From assembly GCF_004135975.1 (NCBI RefSeq), contig NZ_CP026538.1, forward strand, positions 3,100,001 to 3,164,000: a stretch of 64,000 nt of DNA. The letters run 5' to 3'. The notes beneath the pieces are model-generated. The model made no database searches. It was not told the origin of the DNA and saw only the letters and a list, made by a program, of their open reading frames with translations. Source of the DNA: Solidesulfovibrio carbinolicus (GTDB lineage: Bacteria > Desulfobacterota > Desulfovibrionia > Desulfovibrionales > Desulfovibrionaceae). The number at the start of each line of letters is the position of its first letter. Within the stretch, counting starts at the first letter, position 1. The translations under genes were made by a program, and so were the position numbers. This document shows, piece after piece, positions 1 to 8,028 of the stretch.

Positions 1-473
1 CGCCGGGCGATAAGCCCCGCGATCTGCACCACGGTAAACCGGGCTCCCTCGGAATCGGTGACGACAATGACGTTGCGCTCGTTGTCCGTGGAAGCCTTGT
101 CCAACGACGCGTTGAAGAATTTGCCCGGGATGTAGCGCACTTCCGAGATGACGCCAGTGACCGGCGAGCGGTTCACGTGGACGTTAAAGACGTTCATGAA
201 CACGCACACGACCTGGCGCATCTCGCCCGTGATCGGGTCGGCCGCCTCGCCGAGCTTGCAGACCACGCCGTCGGCCGGGGACACGGCAATGCCGTTTTCC
301 GTGGGCGCGGTGCGGTCCGGGTCGCGGAAGAAATTGAGGGAAAAAATCGTGGCCAACAGGCTGATGGTGGCCAGACAGGGCCAGCGCAGCAGGGCGAAAA
401 CCAGGGTCGTCAAAGCGAAAACGCCGATGATGGGCAGGCCGTCACGAGCCAGGCCGCAAATGGGCTTATACAT
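1..473 (-). CDS. psd: Phosphatidylserine decarboxylase-related protein (partial, C-terminus cut by window edge)
   Basis: The first 157 residues of a membrane-associated phosphatidylserine decarboxylase of the short, archaeal-like type, which makes phosphatidylethanolamine from phosphatidylserine. An N-terminal hydrophobic stretch (about residues 10-50) is followed by the typical 'FFRDPDR' and 'SPADGVV' motifs and then 'VFMNVFNVHVNR', all characteristic of this family. The self-cleaving Ser motif near the C-terminus lies outside the window, so catalytic competence cannot be judged. The ATG directly abuts the TAA of the upstream HAD gene (TAAATG), so the two are probably translated as one operon. 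A phosphatidylserine synthase gene often follows in related genomes, but that is outside this view. Confidence 0.85.
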   Translation of the reverse strand, partial: MYKPICGLARDGLPIIGVFALTTLVFALLRWPCLATISLLATIFSLNFFRDPDRTAPTENGIAVSPADGVVCKLGEAADPITGEMRQVVCVFMNVFNVHVNRSPVTGVISEVRYIPGKFFNASLDKASTDNERNVIVVTDSEGARFTVVQIAGLIAR

Positions 474-1100
474 TTAAAGCGCTCCAAGGGGCGGGCACAG
501 GTCGGCCAGTTCGGCGAAAAACGACTCCCGGTCCCGGTATAAAAGGGTTTTAAAGCCCAGTCGGGCAGCCAGTTCCGTATTGTGGGCCGCGTCGTCGATG
601 AAAAGCGACTCTCCGGCCGTCACGTCCATGGCCGCAAGCGCCAGCTCGAAAAACGCCGCCTCGCGCTTTGACGTGCCATGATGGTAGCTGTTAAAGACCT
701 GATCGAAATGGGAAAAGACGTCGTGCCGGGCGTCAAGCCGGGCCAGCCACTCGGTCTGGTCGCTTAAGATCGCGGTCTTAAGGCCCAGGCCGCGCACCGC
801 GTCGGCCAGGGCGAACATGTACGGTCGGGGCACAAACCGCGACAGCACGACCTCGGTCAGATGCGCGTCGCCAGCCGCAATGCCCGTGGCCTTGCGAAAG
901 GCCTGCCAGAACCCGGCCTCGTCGCAGCCGCCGACCACAAACCGCGTGGTCCAGGCCATCTCATAGGCCGTGGGCACGATCTCGGCCGGATCGCGACCGG
1001 CCTCCCGGGCGATGTCGATAAGCGCCTGGCGAAAGCCCTCCTCAGCCAACACGCCGCCAAAATCGAAAAACACGGCCCGAAGTCCACATAGCTGGCTCAT
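474..1100 (-). CDS. HAD-superfamily hydrolase (subfamily IA, YihX-like)
   Basis: A 208-residue cytoplasmic HAD phosphatase. Motif I is 'FFDFGGVLA' near the N-terminus with the nucleophilic Asp; as in many YihX-like members the usual second Asp is replaced. Motif II Ser is in 'AILSDQTEW', the motif III Lys in 'TSKREAAFF', and motif IV in 'FIDDAAHN'. The open frame extends 11 codons further upstream, but the ATG at 1100 starts just before the motif I strand and has a GGGG-type ribosome site at the right distance, so this start is preferred. Substrate is unknown; small sugar phosphates are usual for the subfamily. It is directly coupled to the downstream phosphatidylserine decarboxylase gene. 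Confidence 0.85.
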   Translation of the reverse strand: MSQLCGLRAVFFDFGGVLAEEGFRQALIDIAREAGRDPAEIVPTAYEMAWTTRFVVGGCDEAGFWQAFRKATGIAAGDAHLTEVVLSRFVPRPYMFALADAVRGLGLKTAILSDQTEWLARLDARHDVFSHFDQVFNSYHHGTSKREAAFFELALAAMDVTAGESLFIDDAAHNTELAARLGFKTLLYRDRESFFAELADLCPPLGAL

Positions 1101-1204
1101 GGTTCCCCCATTTCTCGCGGCGTCGCTTCCCATGCCGGCCCGAAGGCCGTATACACGGAAAACGCCCGCAAGGCTTTAGCCGTAAAGAGCGTCCCAAGCA
1201 AGTC

Positions 1205-1297
1205 GGGAATAGTGGAGAGGAGAAGATGCCTCCGGCGGCCGGGGCCTGTGGCCCCCGGCCCCCCCATTCGAAGAAAAAAGGGGGGGGGAACTGGTCG
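1205..1297 (+). repeat. Dispersed GC-rich intergenic repeat, copy A
   Basis: The core GCCTCCGGCGGCCGGGG (1228-1244) is followed by a G/C hairpin and a purine-rich tail ending in a run of G. The same architecture recurs at about 18158-18240 (opposite strand), 30247-30330, 37041-37100 and 53781-53868. All copies are intergenic, and most lie just after a stop codon. Confidence 0.75.
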
Positions 1298-1338
1298 GGG
1301 GCGTATTGAAAGGGCGGATTGAGGAAAGGAAGAAAACA

Positions 1339-2298
1339 ATGGCGGATACCATTCGTGTCGGGGTCAGCTCCTGCCTGCTCGGCAACCCCGTTCGCTACGA
1401 CGGCGGCCACAAACGCGACAGCTACGTCGTCGATACCCTGGGCCGCTATTTCGAGTTCGTGCCCGTGTGCCCGGAAATCGAATGCGGCCTGGGCGTGCCG
1501 CGAGAAGCCATGCGGCTGGTCGGCGATCCCGAGGCTCCGCGCCTGGTCACCATCAAGACCGGAATCGATCTCACCGAACGGATGAACGCCTGGGCCGCGG
1601 CCCGCGTGGCCGAACTGGCCGAGGAGCGGCTGTGCGGCTTTATCTTCAAGGCCAAGTCGCCTTCCAGCGGCATGACCCGGATCAAGGTCTATAATGATAA
1701 AGGCGCTCCGGCCGAACGCGGGGTCGGGCTTTTCGCCAGGGCCTTCATGGACCGCTTTCCGCTGATTCCGGTGGAGGACGAGGGGCGGCTGCACGACGAC
1801 AAGCTGCGGGAAAACTTCATCGAGCGCATATTTGCCATGCAGCGCTTCCGCGACGCCGTGGCCGGCGACGGCCGCTCAACCCTGGTTTCGCGCCTGATCG
1901 CCTTCACCGCCGGGCACAAGCTGCTTTTTATGGCCCATAGCCCGGAGCTGGCCCGGCAAATCGGCCGGCTCACGGCCGAAGCCAGCAAATGGCCGGCCGA
2001 CGGCCTCGTCCATGCCTACGAGACCCTGCTCATGAAAACCCTGGCCCTGCCGGCCACCCCGGCCAAACACGCCAACGTGCTCCAGCACGCCATGGGGTAT
2101 TTCAAAACCGTGCTGAGCGCCGACGAGAAAGCGGAACTCAACGAAGTCATCGCCAACTACCGCCTGGGGCTCACCCCGCTCATCGTGCCCGTGACGCTCA
2201 TTGTCCACTTCACCCGCAAATACGACGTGGCCTATTTGAAGGACCAGGCCTACCTGGCCCCCCACCCCATCGAACTCAAACTGCGCAACCACGCCTGA
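1339..2298 (+). CDS. DUF523 and DUF1722 domain protein (YbgA-like)
   Basis: A 319-residue two-domain protein. The N-terminal DUF523 part carries 'SSCLLGNPVRYDG' (residues 10-22), a 'CPEIECGLG' segment and 'FKAKSPSSGM'. The C-terminal DUF1722 (YbgA-like) part has 'AGHKLLFMAHSP' and an 'ALPATPAKHANVLQHAMGYF' stretch. The order and length match the standard fused family; the biochemical role is not established in the literature I know. The open frame begins at 1306, but ATG 1339 is preceded by a GAGGAAAGGA ribosome site and starts right before the first conserved strand. It stands after a dispersed repeat and 14 bases before the serine hydrolase gene, so the two may be co-transcribed. Confidence 0.85.
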   Translation: MADTIRVGVSSCLLGNPVRYDGGHKRDSYVVDTLGRYFEFVPVCPEIECGLGVPREAMRLVGDPEAPRLVTIKTGIDLTERMNAWAAARVAELAEERLCGFIFKAKSPSSGMTRIKVYNDKGAPAERGVGLFARAFMDRFPLIPVEDEGRLHDDKLRENFIERIFAMQRFRDAVAGDGRSTLVSRLIAFTAGHKLLFMAHSPELARQIGRLTAEASKWPADGLVHAYETLLMKTLALPATPAKHANVLQHAMGYFKTVLSADEKAELNEVIANYRLGLTPLIVPVTLIVHFTRKYDVAYLKDQAYLAPHPIELKLRNHA

Positions 2299-2312
2299 GC
2301 CGGAGCTTTTCC

Positions 2313-3425
2313 ATGCCGTTTTTCCGTTGTGTCGCTTTTCTTTTCGCCCTGGCCGTCCTTGGAGCCGCCGTCCCGCGCCCGGCCCCGGCCGCTCCCCTGC
2401 CCGGCCGCCAGACCACGGCCCATGTGGTCGAGGGGCTGACCCGCTCAGGACGCGTCCACGGCCTGGTGGTCGGCTACGTCAGCCCGGCCGGCCAGGCCGT
2501 CTACGGCTTCGGCCGGCGCGACGAATCCTCGCGCTCGGCCGCCCCGGACGGCCGTACGCTTTTTGAGATCGGCTCCATCACCAAGAGTTTCACCGGCATC
2601 CTGCTGGCCCAGGAAGTCATCGCCGGCAAGCTGCGCGACACCGACCCCATCCGCCTCATGCTGCCCGAGGGAACCATCGGCAAGGACTCGCCGCTCTACT
2701 GGGTGAGCCACCTCGATCTGGCCACCCACACCTCGGGCCTGCCCGTGGCCCCGGACAACCTGCCGTCCAAGGACCCCGCCAATCCCCTGGCCGGCTATTC
2801 CACGGGCCTGCTCCTGCGCGCCCTGGAAACCGCCAAGCCCATCGCGCCGGTGGGCCAGAACTTCTATTACAGTAATATGGGCGCGGCCCTTTCCGGCTAC
2901 ATCCTGGCCCGGGCCGCCGGGATGGACTATGAAAAGCTCGTGGTCGAGCGCATTTGCGCCCCTCTGGGCATGGACGACACCCGGGTGACCCTGTCCGAGG
3001 ACCAGCGCGCCCGCATGACCCACGGCCACAACGACAAGGGCAAGGTCGTGCCCAACTGGGAGGTCACGGGCCTGGAAGGGGCCGGGGCCCTGCGCTCCAC
3101 CGCCGACGACCTGCTCACCTACGCTGCCGCCAATCTGGGCCTGATCCAGACGCCCATCCTGCCGGCCGCGCTTTTCGCCCATCTGCCGCGCAAACACGTC
3201 TCGGACATCCCGGCGCTGTACATCGGCTATTTCTGGAACGTCATGAATTTCGCCGGCAAGGCCTACGTGCTCCACGCCGGGCGCTCGGGAGGCTATTTCG
3301 CCCTGGTCCTCATGTCGCCGGCCGATCTGTCGGCCGTGGTCTTTTTAAGCGACACCGAGGGCGACTTCACCAAGGAGAGCTGGCGGCTTCTGGAACTTTT
3401 GACCGGCAAATCCATCAAGTCCTGA
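2313..3425 (+). CDS. Secreted serine hydrolase, beta-lactamase class C family
   Basis: A 370-residue protein with a signal peptide (cleavage likely near residue 27) and a class C beta-lactamase/penicillin-binding fold. All three catalytic motifs are visible: S88-I-T-K91, Y186-S-N188 and H321-A-G. Such proteins hydrolyse D-amino-acid peptides, esters or beta-lactams in the periplasm; the sequence alone does not tell which. The open frame extends far upstream inside the preceding gene in another frame; ATG 2313 is chosen because the signal peptide begins there. An intrinsic terminator follows 28 bases after the stop. Confidence 0.85.
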   Translation: MPFFRCVAFLFALAVLGAAVPRPAPAAPLPGRQTTAHVVEGLTRSGRVHGLVVGYVSPAGQAVYGFGRRDESSRSAAPDGRTLFEIGSITKSFTGILLAQEVIAGKLRDTDPIRLMLPEGTIGKDSPLYWVSHLDLATHTSGLPVAPDNLPSKDPANPLAGYSTGLLLRALETAKPIAPVGQNFYYSNMGAALSGYILARAAGMDYEKLVVERICAPLGMDDTRVTLSEDQRARMTHGHNDKGKVVPNWEVTGLEGAGALRSTADDLLTYAAANLGLIQTPILPAALFAHLPRKHVSDIPALYIGYFWNVMNFAGKAYVLHAGRSGGYFALVLMSPADLSAVVFLSDTEGDFTKESWRLLELLTGKSIKS

Positions 3426-3452
3426 CCCCGCGCCCGCATGCCCCCATCCCCC

Positions 3453-3485
3453 AAGCCGCCGAGGTCCGCCTCGGCGGCTTTTTTG
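3453..3485 (+). terminator. Intrinsic terminator after serine hydrolase gene
   Basis: A perfect 12-bp stem (3453-3464 with 3469-3480) with a TCCG loop, followed by a T run. It closes the DUF523-serine hydrolase unit. Confidence 0.85.
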
Positions 3486-3781
3486 CGGGCGGTGGCCCGG
3501 CCCATCCGTTCGGGCCGGGCCAGGCCGGACTCAAGAAAACCCCTGGAGATTCCGGCCCATGACGGCCCGCCCGTAAAATCTGGCGTCCAAGCCGGCCGAA
3601 CCGGCCCGACAAACGCCATCCAAGTTGAAATTATTATCTAATAATATCATAGTATTAATTCTTGAAAATGGAAATTTGAAAATTTTCTGTTGACGAGGGG
3701 GCCGGATTTTGACAGTTATGCGCCTCGGCAACGGCGGCCGCCCCGCCGAGCTGGACCGGATGAAAAAGTTGAAGAAAGTTG

Positions 3782-3810
3782 TTGACAACCGGGACGGCAG
3801 CGAGTAAATA
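3782..3810 (+). promoter_or_regulatory. Sigma-70 promoter for the tRNA-Cys/tRNA-Gly unit
   Basis: Perfect -35 TTGACA at 3782-3787, 17-base spacer, -10-like TAAATA at 3805-3810, placed 19 bases before tRNA-Cys. The rest of the gap 3486-3781 is first GC-rich, then an AT-rich stretch (about 3625-3690) with no gene I can support. Confidence 0.65.
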
Positions 3811-3829
3811 CTCGGACTCCTTGAAACGA

Positions 3830-3904
<75 letters not shown>

Positions 3905-3919
3905 CAAGCTGATCTTTGA

Positions 3920-3994
<75 letters not shown>

Positions 3995-4006
3995 AATGAA
4001 AATCGC

Positions 4007-4040
4007 AAGGGCCGGCCCGCAAAGCCGGCCCTTTTTCTTT
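4007..4040 (+). terminator. Intrinsic terminator after tRNA pair
   Basis: A 10-bp perfect stem (4007-4016 with 4024-4033) ending in a T-rich tract, 12 bases after the tRNA-Gly CCA end. Confidence 0.85.
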
Positions 4041-4084
4041 GCCTTGTCCCTGCTCTTGGGCTATTGCCGGAAATTCATACCGCA

Positions 4085-4828
4085 ATGGGAGTCTTTGTGG
4101 ACACAACCATCGCTCTTGACGCCCCCCTCGACGAACTGCTCGACGCGGCCCGCTGCCGCTACGACGTCTGCTTTGAACCCGTGACCGTGGGCGACACCCG
4201 CCTGGAGCTCCTGCAAATCGCCGACGTGGCCGCGCTCATTGACCGCCAGCTCGCCGCCGCCGGCGACGGGCCGGTGGATCTGCCCTACTGGGCCGCCGTC
4301 TGGCCCGGGGCCGTGCTGCTGGCCCATGCCCTGCCGAGCCTGGGCGATCCGGCCGGACGCTCGGCCCTGGAAGTCGGCTGCGGCATCGGCGTGGCCGGAC
4401 TTTTCGCCGCCGCCGCCGGCTACGACACCCTGCTCACCGACATCCACCCCGACGCCCTGCTTTTTACGCAAATAAACATCCTGCATAACGGCCTGGCCCA
4501 CCGGGCCAAGGTCGCCCGGGCCGACTTCACCGCCGACCGGCTGGGCCGGCGCTTCGACGCCATCCTCGGGGCCGAGGTGCTCTACATGCAGGACGCTTAC
4601 CGGGGGCTGATGAAATTCCTGCTGGCCCACATCGCCCTCAAAAAAGACGCCTCCGTGCTCCTGGCCAAGGACTACACCCGAAAGGCCACCCGCTTCCTGG
4701 CCATGGCCGACGAGGAGTTCGCCATCGCCGAGCGCGTGGTGGGCTTTAAGGAAACCAATCCCGAGTCCGGCCAGCCCGAACGCAAGCTCTGTCAGCTCTA
4801 CCGCCTGACCCCGAAAAAGGTCGCCTAG
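4085..4828 (+). CDS. Class I SAM-dependent methyltransferase (METTL21/ETFB-lysine MTase-like)
   Basis: A 247-residue cytoplasmic methyltransferase. The 'PYWAAVWPG' signature (67-75) precedes motif I 'LEVGCGIGVAGL' (95-106) and the acidic SAM-ribose residue D119. This order is typical of the methyltransferase-16 group, which includes protein-lysine methyltransferases, so a protein substrate is plausible but unproven. The open frame starts upstream inside tRNA-Gly; ATG 4085 is the first usable start after the tRNA terminator. It is followed after 30 bases by the YcaO gene and then by dsrC, which makes a shared modification role worth testing. Confidence 0.75.
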   Translation: MGVFVDTTIALDAPLDELLDAARCRYDVCFEPVTVGDTRLELLQIADVAALIDRQLAAAGDGPVDLPYWAAVWPGAVLLAHALPSLGDPAGRSALEVGCGIGVAGLFAAAAGYDTLLTDIHPDALLFTQINILHNGLAHRAKVARADFTADRLGRRFDAILGAEVLYMQDAYRGLMKFLLAHIALKKDASVLLAKDYTRKATRFLAMADEEFAIAERVVGFKETNPESGQPERKLCQLYRLTPKKVA

Positions 4829-4858
4829 ACCCAATCCGCTTTTCGCATCGGAAATGCC

Positions 4859-6607
4859 ATGACCCACGACACCATCGAGGCCGCCGGCCTGTCCCACCGC
4901 CCCAAGGGCTACACCGTCGATCAGGATAAAATCATCAGCCCCGTCGAAACCATCGCCCGGGCCAGGGCCGCGTTCGCCCGCCTGGGCCAGGGCGTGTTGG
5001 CCGAAACCAAGCGCATCGACACCGGGCGGCTGGGCATTCCGGTCTTTTTGAGCATCTGCGGCGACGAAGCCCGCAGCGTCATGCCCACCCGCAAACAGAT
5101 GGGCAAAGGGGCCAGCCCCGAGCAGGCCGAGGCCTCGGCCCTGATGGAACTGGCCGAACGCTTCAGCTTCTTTTCCTTCTGGCGGGACGAGGCCCGCTTC
5201 CTGCCGGCCACCTGGACCGAAGCCGAGGCCGCGTACGGCGACGCGCTTATTCCGCTGTCCGTCATCCTCCAGTCCGTGGGCGAGACCCTAAGCGAGGCCG
5301 ACGCCCGGCGCATCCTCGACCTGGTCCCCTGGCGCTTTGTCAAGGTGCGCGACGTGGCCGCCGGCAAGGACGTGGCCGTGCCCTTGGACTGGTTTAAGAT
5401 CTTAAACGAATTCAACGGCTCATCCGCTGGCAACTGCTTCGAGGAATCCGTGCTCCAGGGGGCGTGCGAGCTGGTCGAGCGCCATGTCTGCGCCGTCATT
5501 GACCGCGAGCGCCGCGTGGTCCCGACCATCGACCCGGCCGGCATCGCCGATCCGGTGCTTGTGAAGCTTCTGGCCGCCTTCGAGAGCCAGGGCGTCAAGG
5601 TGTGGCTCAAGGACTTCACCCTGGGCCAGCCCGTGCCCACCGTGGCCGCCATCGCCTACGACCCGGCCACTTTTCCCCACGCCTCGGAGATCGTTTTCAC
5701 CGCCGGCACGGCCGCCTCGCCGGCCAAGGCCGCCATCCGGGCGCTGACCGAAGTGGCCCAGCTGGCCGGGGATTTCGAGTCGCTCAGCAACTACGAGGCC
5801 TCGGGCCTGCCCAAGTTCACGAGCCTGGACGAAGCGGCCTGGGTCCTGGACGGGCCGCTGGTGGCGCTGGAGAGTCTGCCGAGCATTGAACGGGCCGACA
5901 TCGCCGAGGAGCTGGCCGAGCTGGCCCAGGCCCTGGGCCGGCTGGGCTACAGGCTTCTCACCGTGGACACCACCCATCCCGAACTGGGGCTTTCGGCCAA
6001 TTACAACGTCATCCCGGGCTTTTTGTTCCGCGAGCGCACTCCGGCCGCCAGCCTGGGGCTTTTCACCGGTCGGCTCTTGGCCGAGGAGGCCGATCCGGCC
6101 ACGGCCGACGCCGGGCTGGCCGCCCTGGCCGAGGTCTACCCCAGCGCCCCATTCGTGCCCTTTTTCGAGGGTGTGCTGTCCCTGCGCCTGGGCGACGCCG
6201 AGGCGGCCGCCGCCCAGTTCGCCTGCGCTGAAAATCTCCAGCAAAGCGCCGAAGACAAAGGCCTGGCCGCCTTCTATCAGGCCCATGCCCTGTCCCAGCT
6301 CGGCCGCTTCGAGGACATCGTGCCCATCCTCGATCGGGCCATCGGCCTGTGCCCCGAGGTGAAGGAATACTTCAACCTGCGCGGGGTGGCCCATTTCAAG
6401 GCCGCACGCTTTGAAGCCGCCGCCGCCGACTTCGCCGCCGCCCTGGAGCTTGACTCGGGTTCAGCCATGGATCTGGCCAACCTGGGGCTGTGCCAGGCCC
6501 GCCTGGGCAACGGCCCCCTTGCCGAGCACTACCTGGAAGCGGCCCTGAAACTGGACCCGTCCATCACGTTTGCCCGCGACGAACTGGCGGCCTTGCAACG
6601 GCCTTAA
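4859..6607 (+). CDS. ycaO: YcaO-domain protein with C-terminal TPR region
   Basis: A 582-residue protein with the length and layout of E. coli YcaO (N-terminal ATP-binding YcaO cyclodehydratase-type domain, then a helical TPR-like tail from about residue 400). Characteristic acidic segments such as 'EASALMELAERFSFF' and 'CFEESVLQGACELVERH' supply the Glu/Arg residues that bind ATP-Mg in this family. YcaO enzymes activate peptide-bond oxygens with ATP; the E. coli protein has been linked to RimO-dependent beta-methylthiolation of ribosomal protein S12. No leader peptide or TfuA partner is visible nearby. Context (methyltransferase upstream, dsrC downstream) hints at a protein-modifying role, which is inference. 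Confidence 0.85.
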   Translation: MTHDTIEAAGLSHRPKGYTVDQDKIISPVETIARARAAFARLGQGVLAETKRIDTGRLGIPVFLSICGDEARSVMPTRKQMGKGASPEQAEASALMELAERFSFFSFWRDEARFLPATWTEAEAAYGDALIPLSVILQSVGETLSEADARRILDLVPWRFVKVRDVAAGKDVAVPLDWFKILNEFNGSSAGNCFEESVLQGACELVERHVCAVIDRERRVVPTIDPAGIADPVLVKLLAAFESQGVKVWLKDFTLGQPVPTVAAIAYDPATFPHASEIVFTAGTAASPAKAAIRALTEVAQLAGDFESLSNYEASGLPKFTSLDEAAWVLDGPLVALESLPSIERADIAEELAELAQALGRLGYRLLTVDTTHPELGLSANYNVIPGFLFRERTPAASLGLFTGRLLAEEADPATADAGLAALAEVYPSAPFVPFFEGVLSLRLGDAEAAAAQFACAENLQQSAEDKGLAAFYQAHALSQLGRFEDIVPILDRAIGLCPEVKEYFNLRGVAHFKAARFEAAAADFAAALELDSGSAMDLANLGLCQARLGNGPLAEHYLEAALKLDPSITFARDELAALQRP

Positions 6608-6684
6608 GCCTCAAAATTCATTGCAACCAAGCGTCATTTATTACAAAAGCAAAATAAAGCTGTCGCCTGTTCGATGAAAAACCG

Positions 6685-6870
6685 TTGACAGGAACCGTTT
6701 TTCGCGATTACGGTTTCAAACGTAACGCGGGAGCCTGACGCCCCAAAGGTGCCGGTTCCCCTTCAATCATGACCCATCGGGCATCAAGGGTGCTCTGATT
6801 CTGGGTAACGCCTCCCGCCACGCGGGAAGGCGTAGGGCCGCCCGGCTGCAAGGCAATCTCGGCCGGGCGC
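6685..6870 (+). promoter_or_regulatory. Promoter and structured leader of dsrC
   Basis: A perfect -35 TTGACA (6685-6690) with an 18-base spacer to TACGGT (6709-6714) predicts a start near 6720 and a leader of about 180 bases. The leader holds a strong hairpin (6808-6818 with 6822-6833) whose left arm CTCCCGC (6812-6818) could instead pair with GCGGGAG at 6727-6733. A second 8-bp hairpin follows (6839-6846 with 6862-6869). I do not recognise it as a named riboswitch. Confidence 0.45.
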
Positions 6871-6901
6871 TTGTATCATCAACCGTTTAAGGAGGATGCG
6901 C

Positions 6902-7219
6902 ATGGCTACTGTTGAATACAAAGGCAAAACCTTCGAGGTCGATGAAGACGGCTTCCTGCAGAAGTTTGAAGACTGGACCCTGGAATGGGTTGACTACGTG
7001 AAGGACTCCGAGGGCATCAAAGAGCTGACCCCGGAGCACAACAAGGTCATCGAGTTCCTGCAGGACTACTACAAGAAGAACGGCATCGCCCCGATGGTGC
7101 GCATCCTGTCCAAAGTGACCGGATTCAAGCTGAAGCACATCTACGAGCTGTTCCCCTCCGGACCGGGTAAAGGAGCCTGCAAAATGGCCGGCCTGCCCAA
7201 GCCCACCGGCTGCGTCTAG
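6902..7219 (+). CDS. dsrC: DsrC, sulfur-carrier protein of dissimilatory sulfite reduction
   Basis: A 105-residue DsrC/TusE-family protein. Both redox cysteines of true DsrC are present in the flexible C-terminal arm: C93 and the penultimate C104, ten residues apart. DsrC carries the zero-valent sulfur made by DsrAB as a trisulfide and passes it to the membrane DsrMKJOP complex. A perfect AAGGAGG site at 6889-6895 places the start at ATG 6902 and excludes the in-frame ATG at 6896, which would touch the ribosome site. dsrAB is not in the window, in line with the stand-alone location usual in Desulfovibrio. A strong promoter and terminator bound it as a single-gene transcript. Confidence 0.97.
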   Translation: MATVEYKGKTFEVDEDGFLQKFEDWTLEWVDYVKDSEGIKELTPEHNKVIEFLQDYYKKNGIAPMVRILSKVTGFKLKHIYELFPSGPGKGACKMAGLPKPTGCV

Positions 7220-7241
7220 AGCTTTCGCTCTTCGAGGAAGA

Positions 7242-7272
7242 AAGGCGGCGGGGCGACTCGCCGCCTTTTTTG
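7242..7272 (+). terminator. Intrinsic terminator of dsrC
   Basis: A 9-bp perfect stem (7242-7250 with 7259-7267) running directly into a T6 tract, 22 bases after the dsrC stop codon. Confidence 0.9.
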
Positions 7273-8010
7273 CGTCCTTTGTTCCTCTTCTTGCGCTGAC
7301 GCGCCTCCCTCGCGTGTGGCCTTGCCGCCGCCGGCAGGGCGTCCCGTTGCCGGCCGGCCCTGCCGGCAGCGGGACGAGAAGCCGTGGCCTGCCGCTGCAG
7401 CCGGTCCAAGTCCATGCCTTCGCCGGCCTTTGCCGCCGGATTCTGCCCATACCGTCGCCGCCTCCGGCCGTGCCGTCCCCGACGGCCTGCCCGGGCCGAC
7501 AGTCCGCACGGGGGCTGACCATCTCCGACCTGGCCGCGACGCTTGCCGCGACGGATGCCCGTCCGTACCGTCGCGGCATGTCGGTCGCGTGTTCCTGACC
7601 TCCGCGCCCGAGCCCTGCCCCACCAATCCGGCCCGTTGCCGCCGTCCTCTTCGGCCTTTGGCCTGTCTGCATCCCCAAAGTTTTACCCGGCGCTGGCCTG
7701 TCGCTTTCCAGACCTCACCCAAAACCCGACCAAACCCGGCGCCAACTGGCGAGGCCATACTCTTCAGCCGTCTGAAAATAAAGGCTAAATCACGGTATTT
7801 ACGTTGTTTTATCAAGTCACACAATCGACGCACCGGCTCTGTGACAATTGTCGACAGTTTGGCGACGCATGTCACTTTTGTGTCAAATCAAGACCTCGGT
7901 AAAAAATTTTTTACCAACCCCTTGCGTTATCCCCGAGGCTTCGGGTAATAGTTTCTCATGTCCGGGGGGTAGCCTCCCCCGGATACGCGCCGGGCATGTT
8001 TTGAGAGACG
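7273..8010. other. Long non-coding gap upstream of the porin gene
   Basis: About 740 bases without a supportable gene. Open frames exist on both strands but show no family motifs and low-complexity Pro/Arg/Ala composition. The left half is very GC-rich with runs of GCCGGC. The right 250 bases are AT-richer and probably carry the porin promoter. Two palindromes stand out: GACAATTGTC at 7843-7852, and an 18-base perfect one (GGTAAAAAA mirrored) at 7898-7915. Confidence 0.5.
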
Positions 8011-8028
8011 AAAGGAGGAAGGATTATC

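Noticed and set aside
6720-6880. 6S RNA or signal-recognition-particle RNA before dsrC
   Set aside because: Size would fit, but I could not find the conserved core sequences of either; it reads better as a leader.
7316-7948. Open frame of 210 codons on the plus strand before the porin
   Set aside because: Low-complexity Pro/Arg/Ala composition, no ribosome site or family motif, and an overlapping frame on the other strand of similar quality; it reflects GC-rich sequence.
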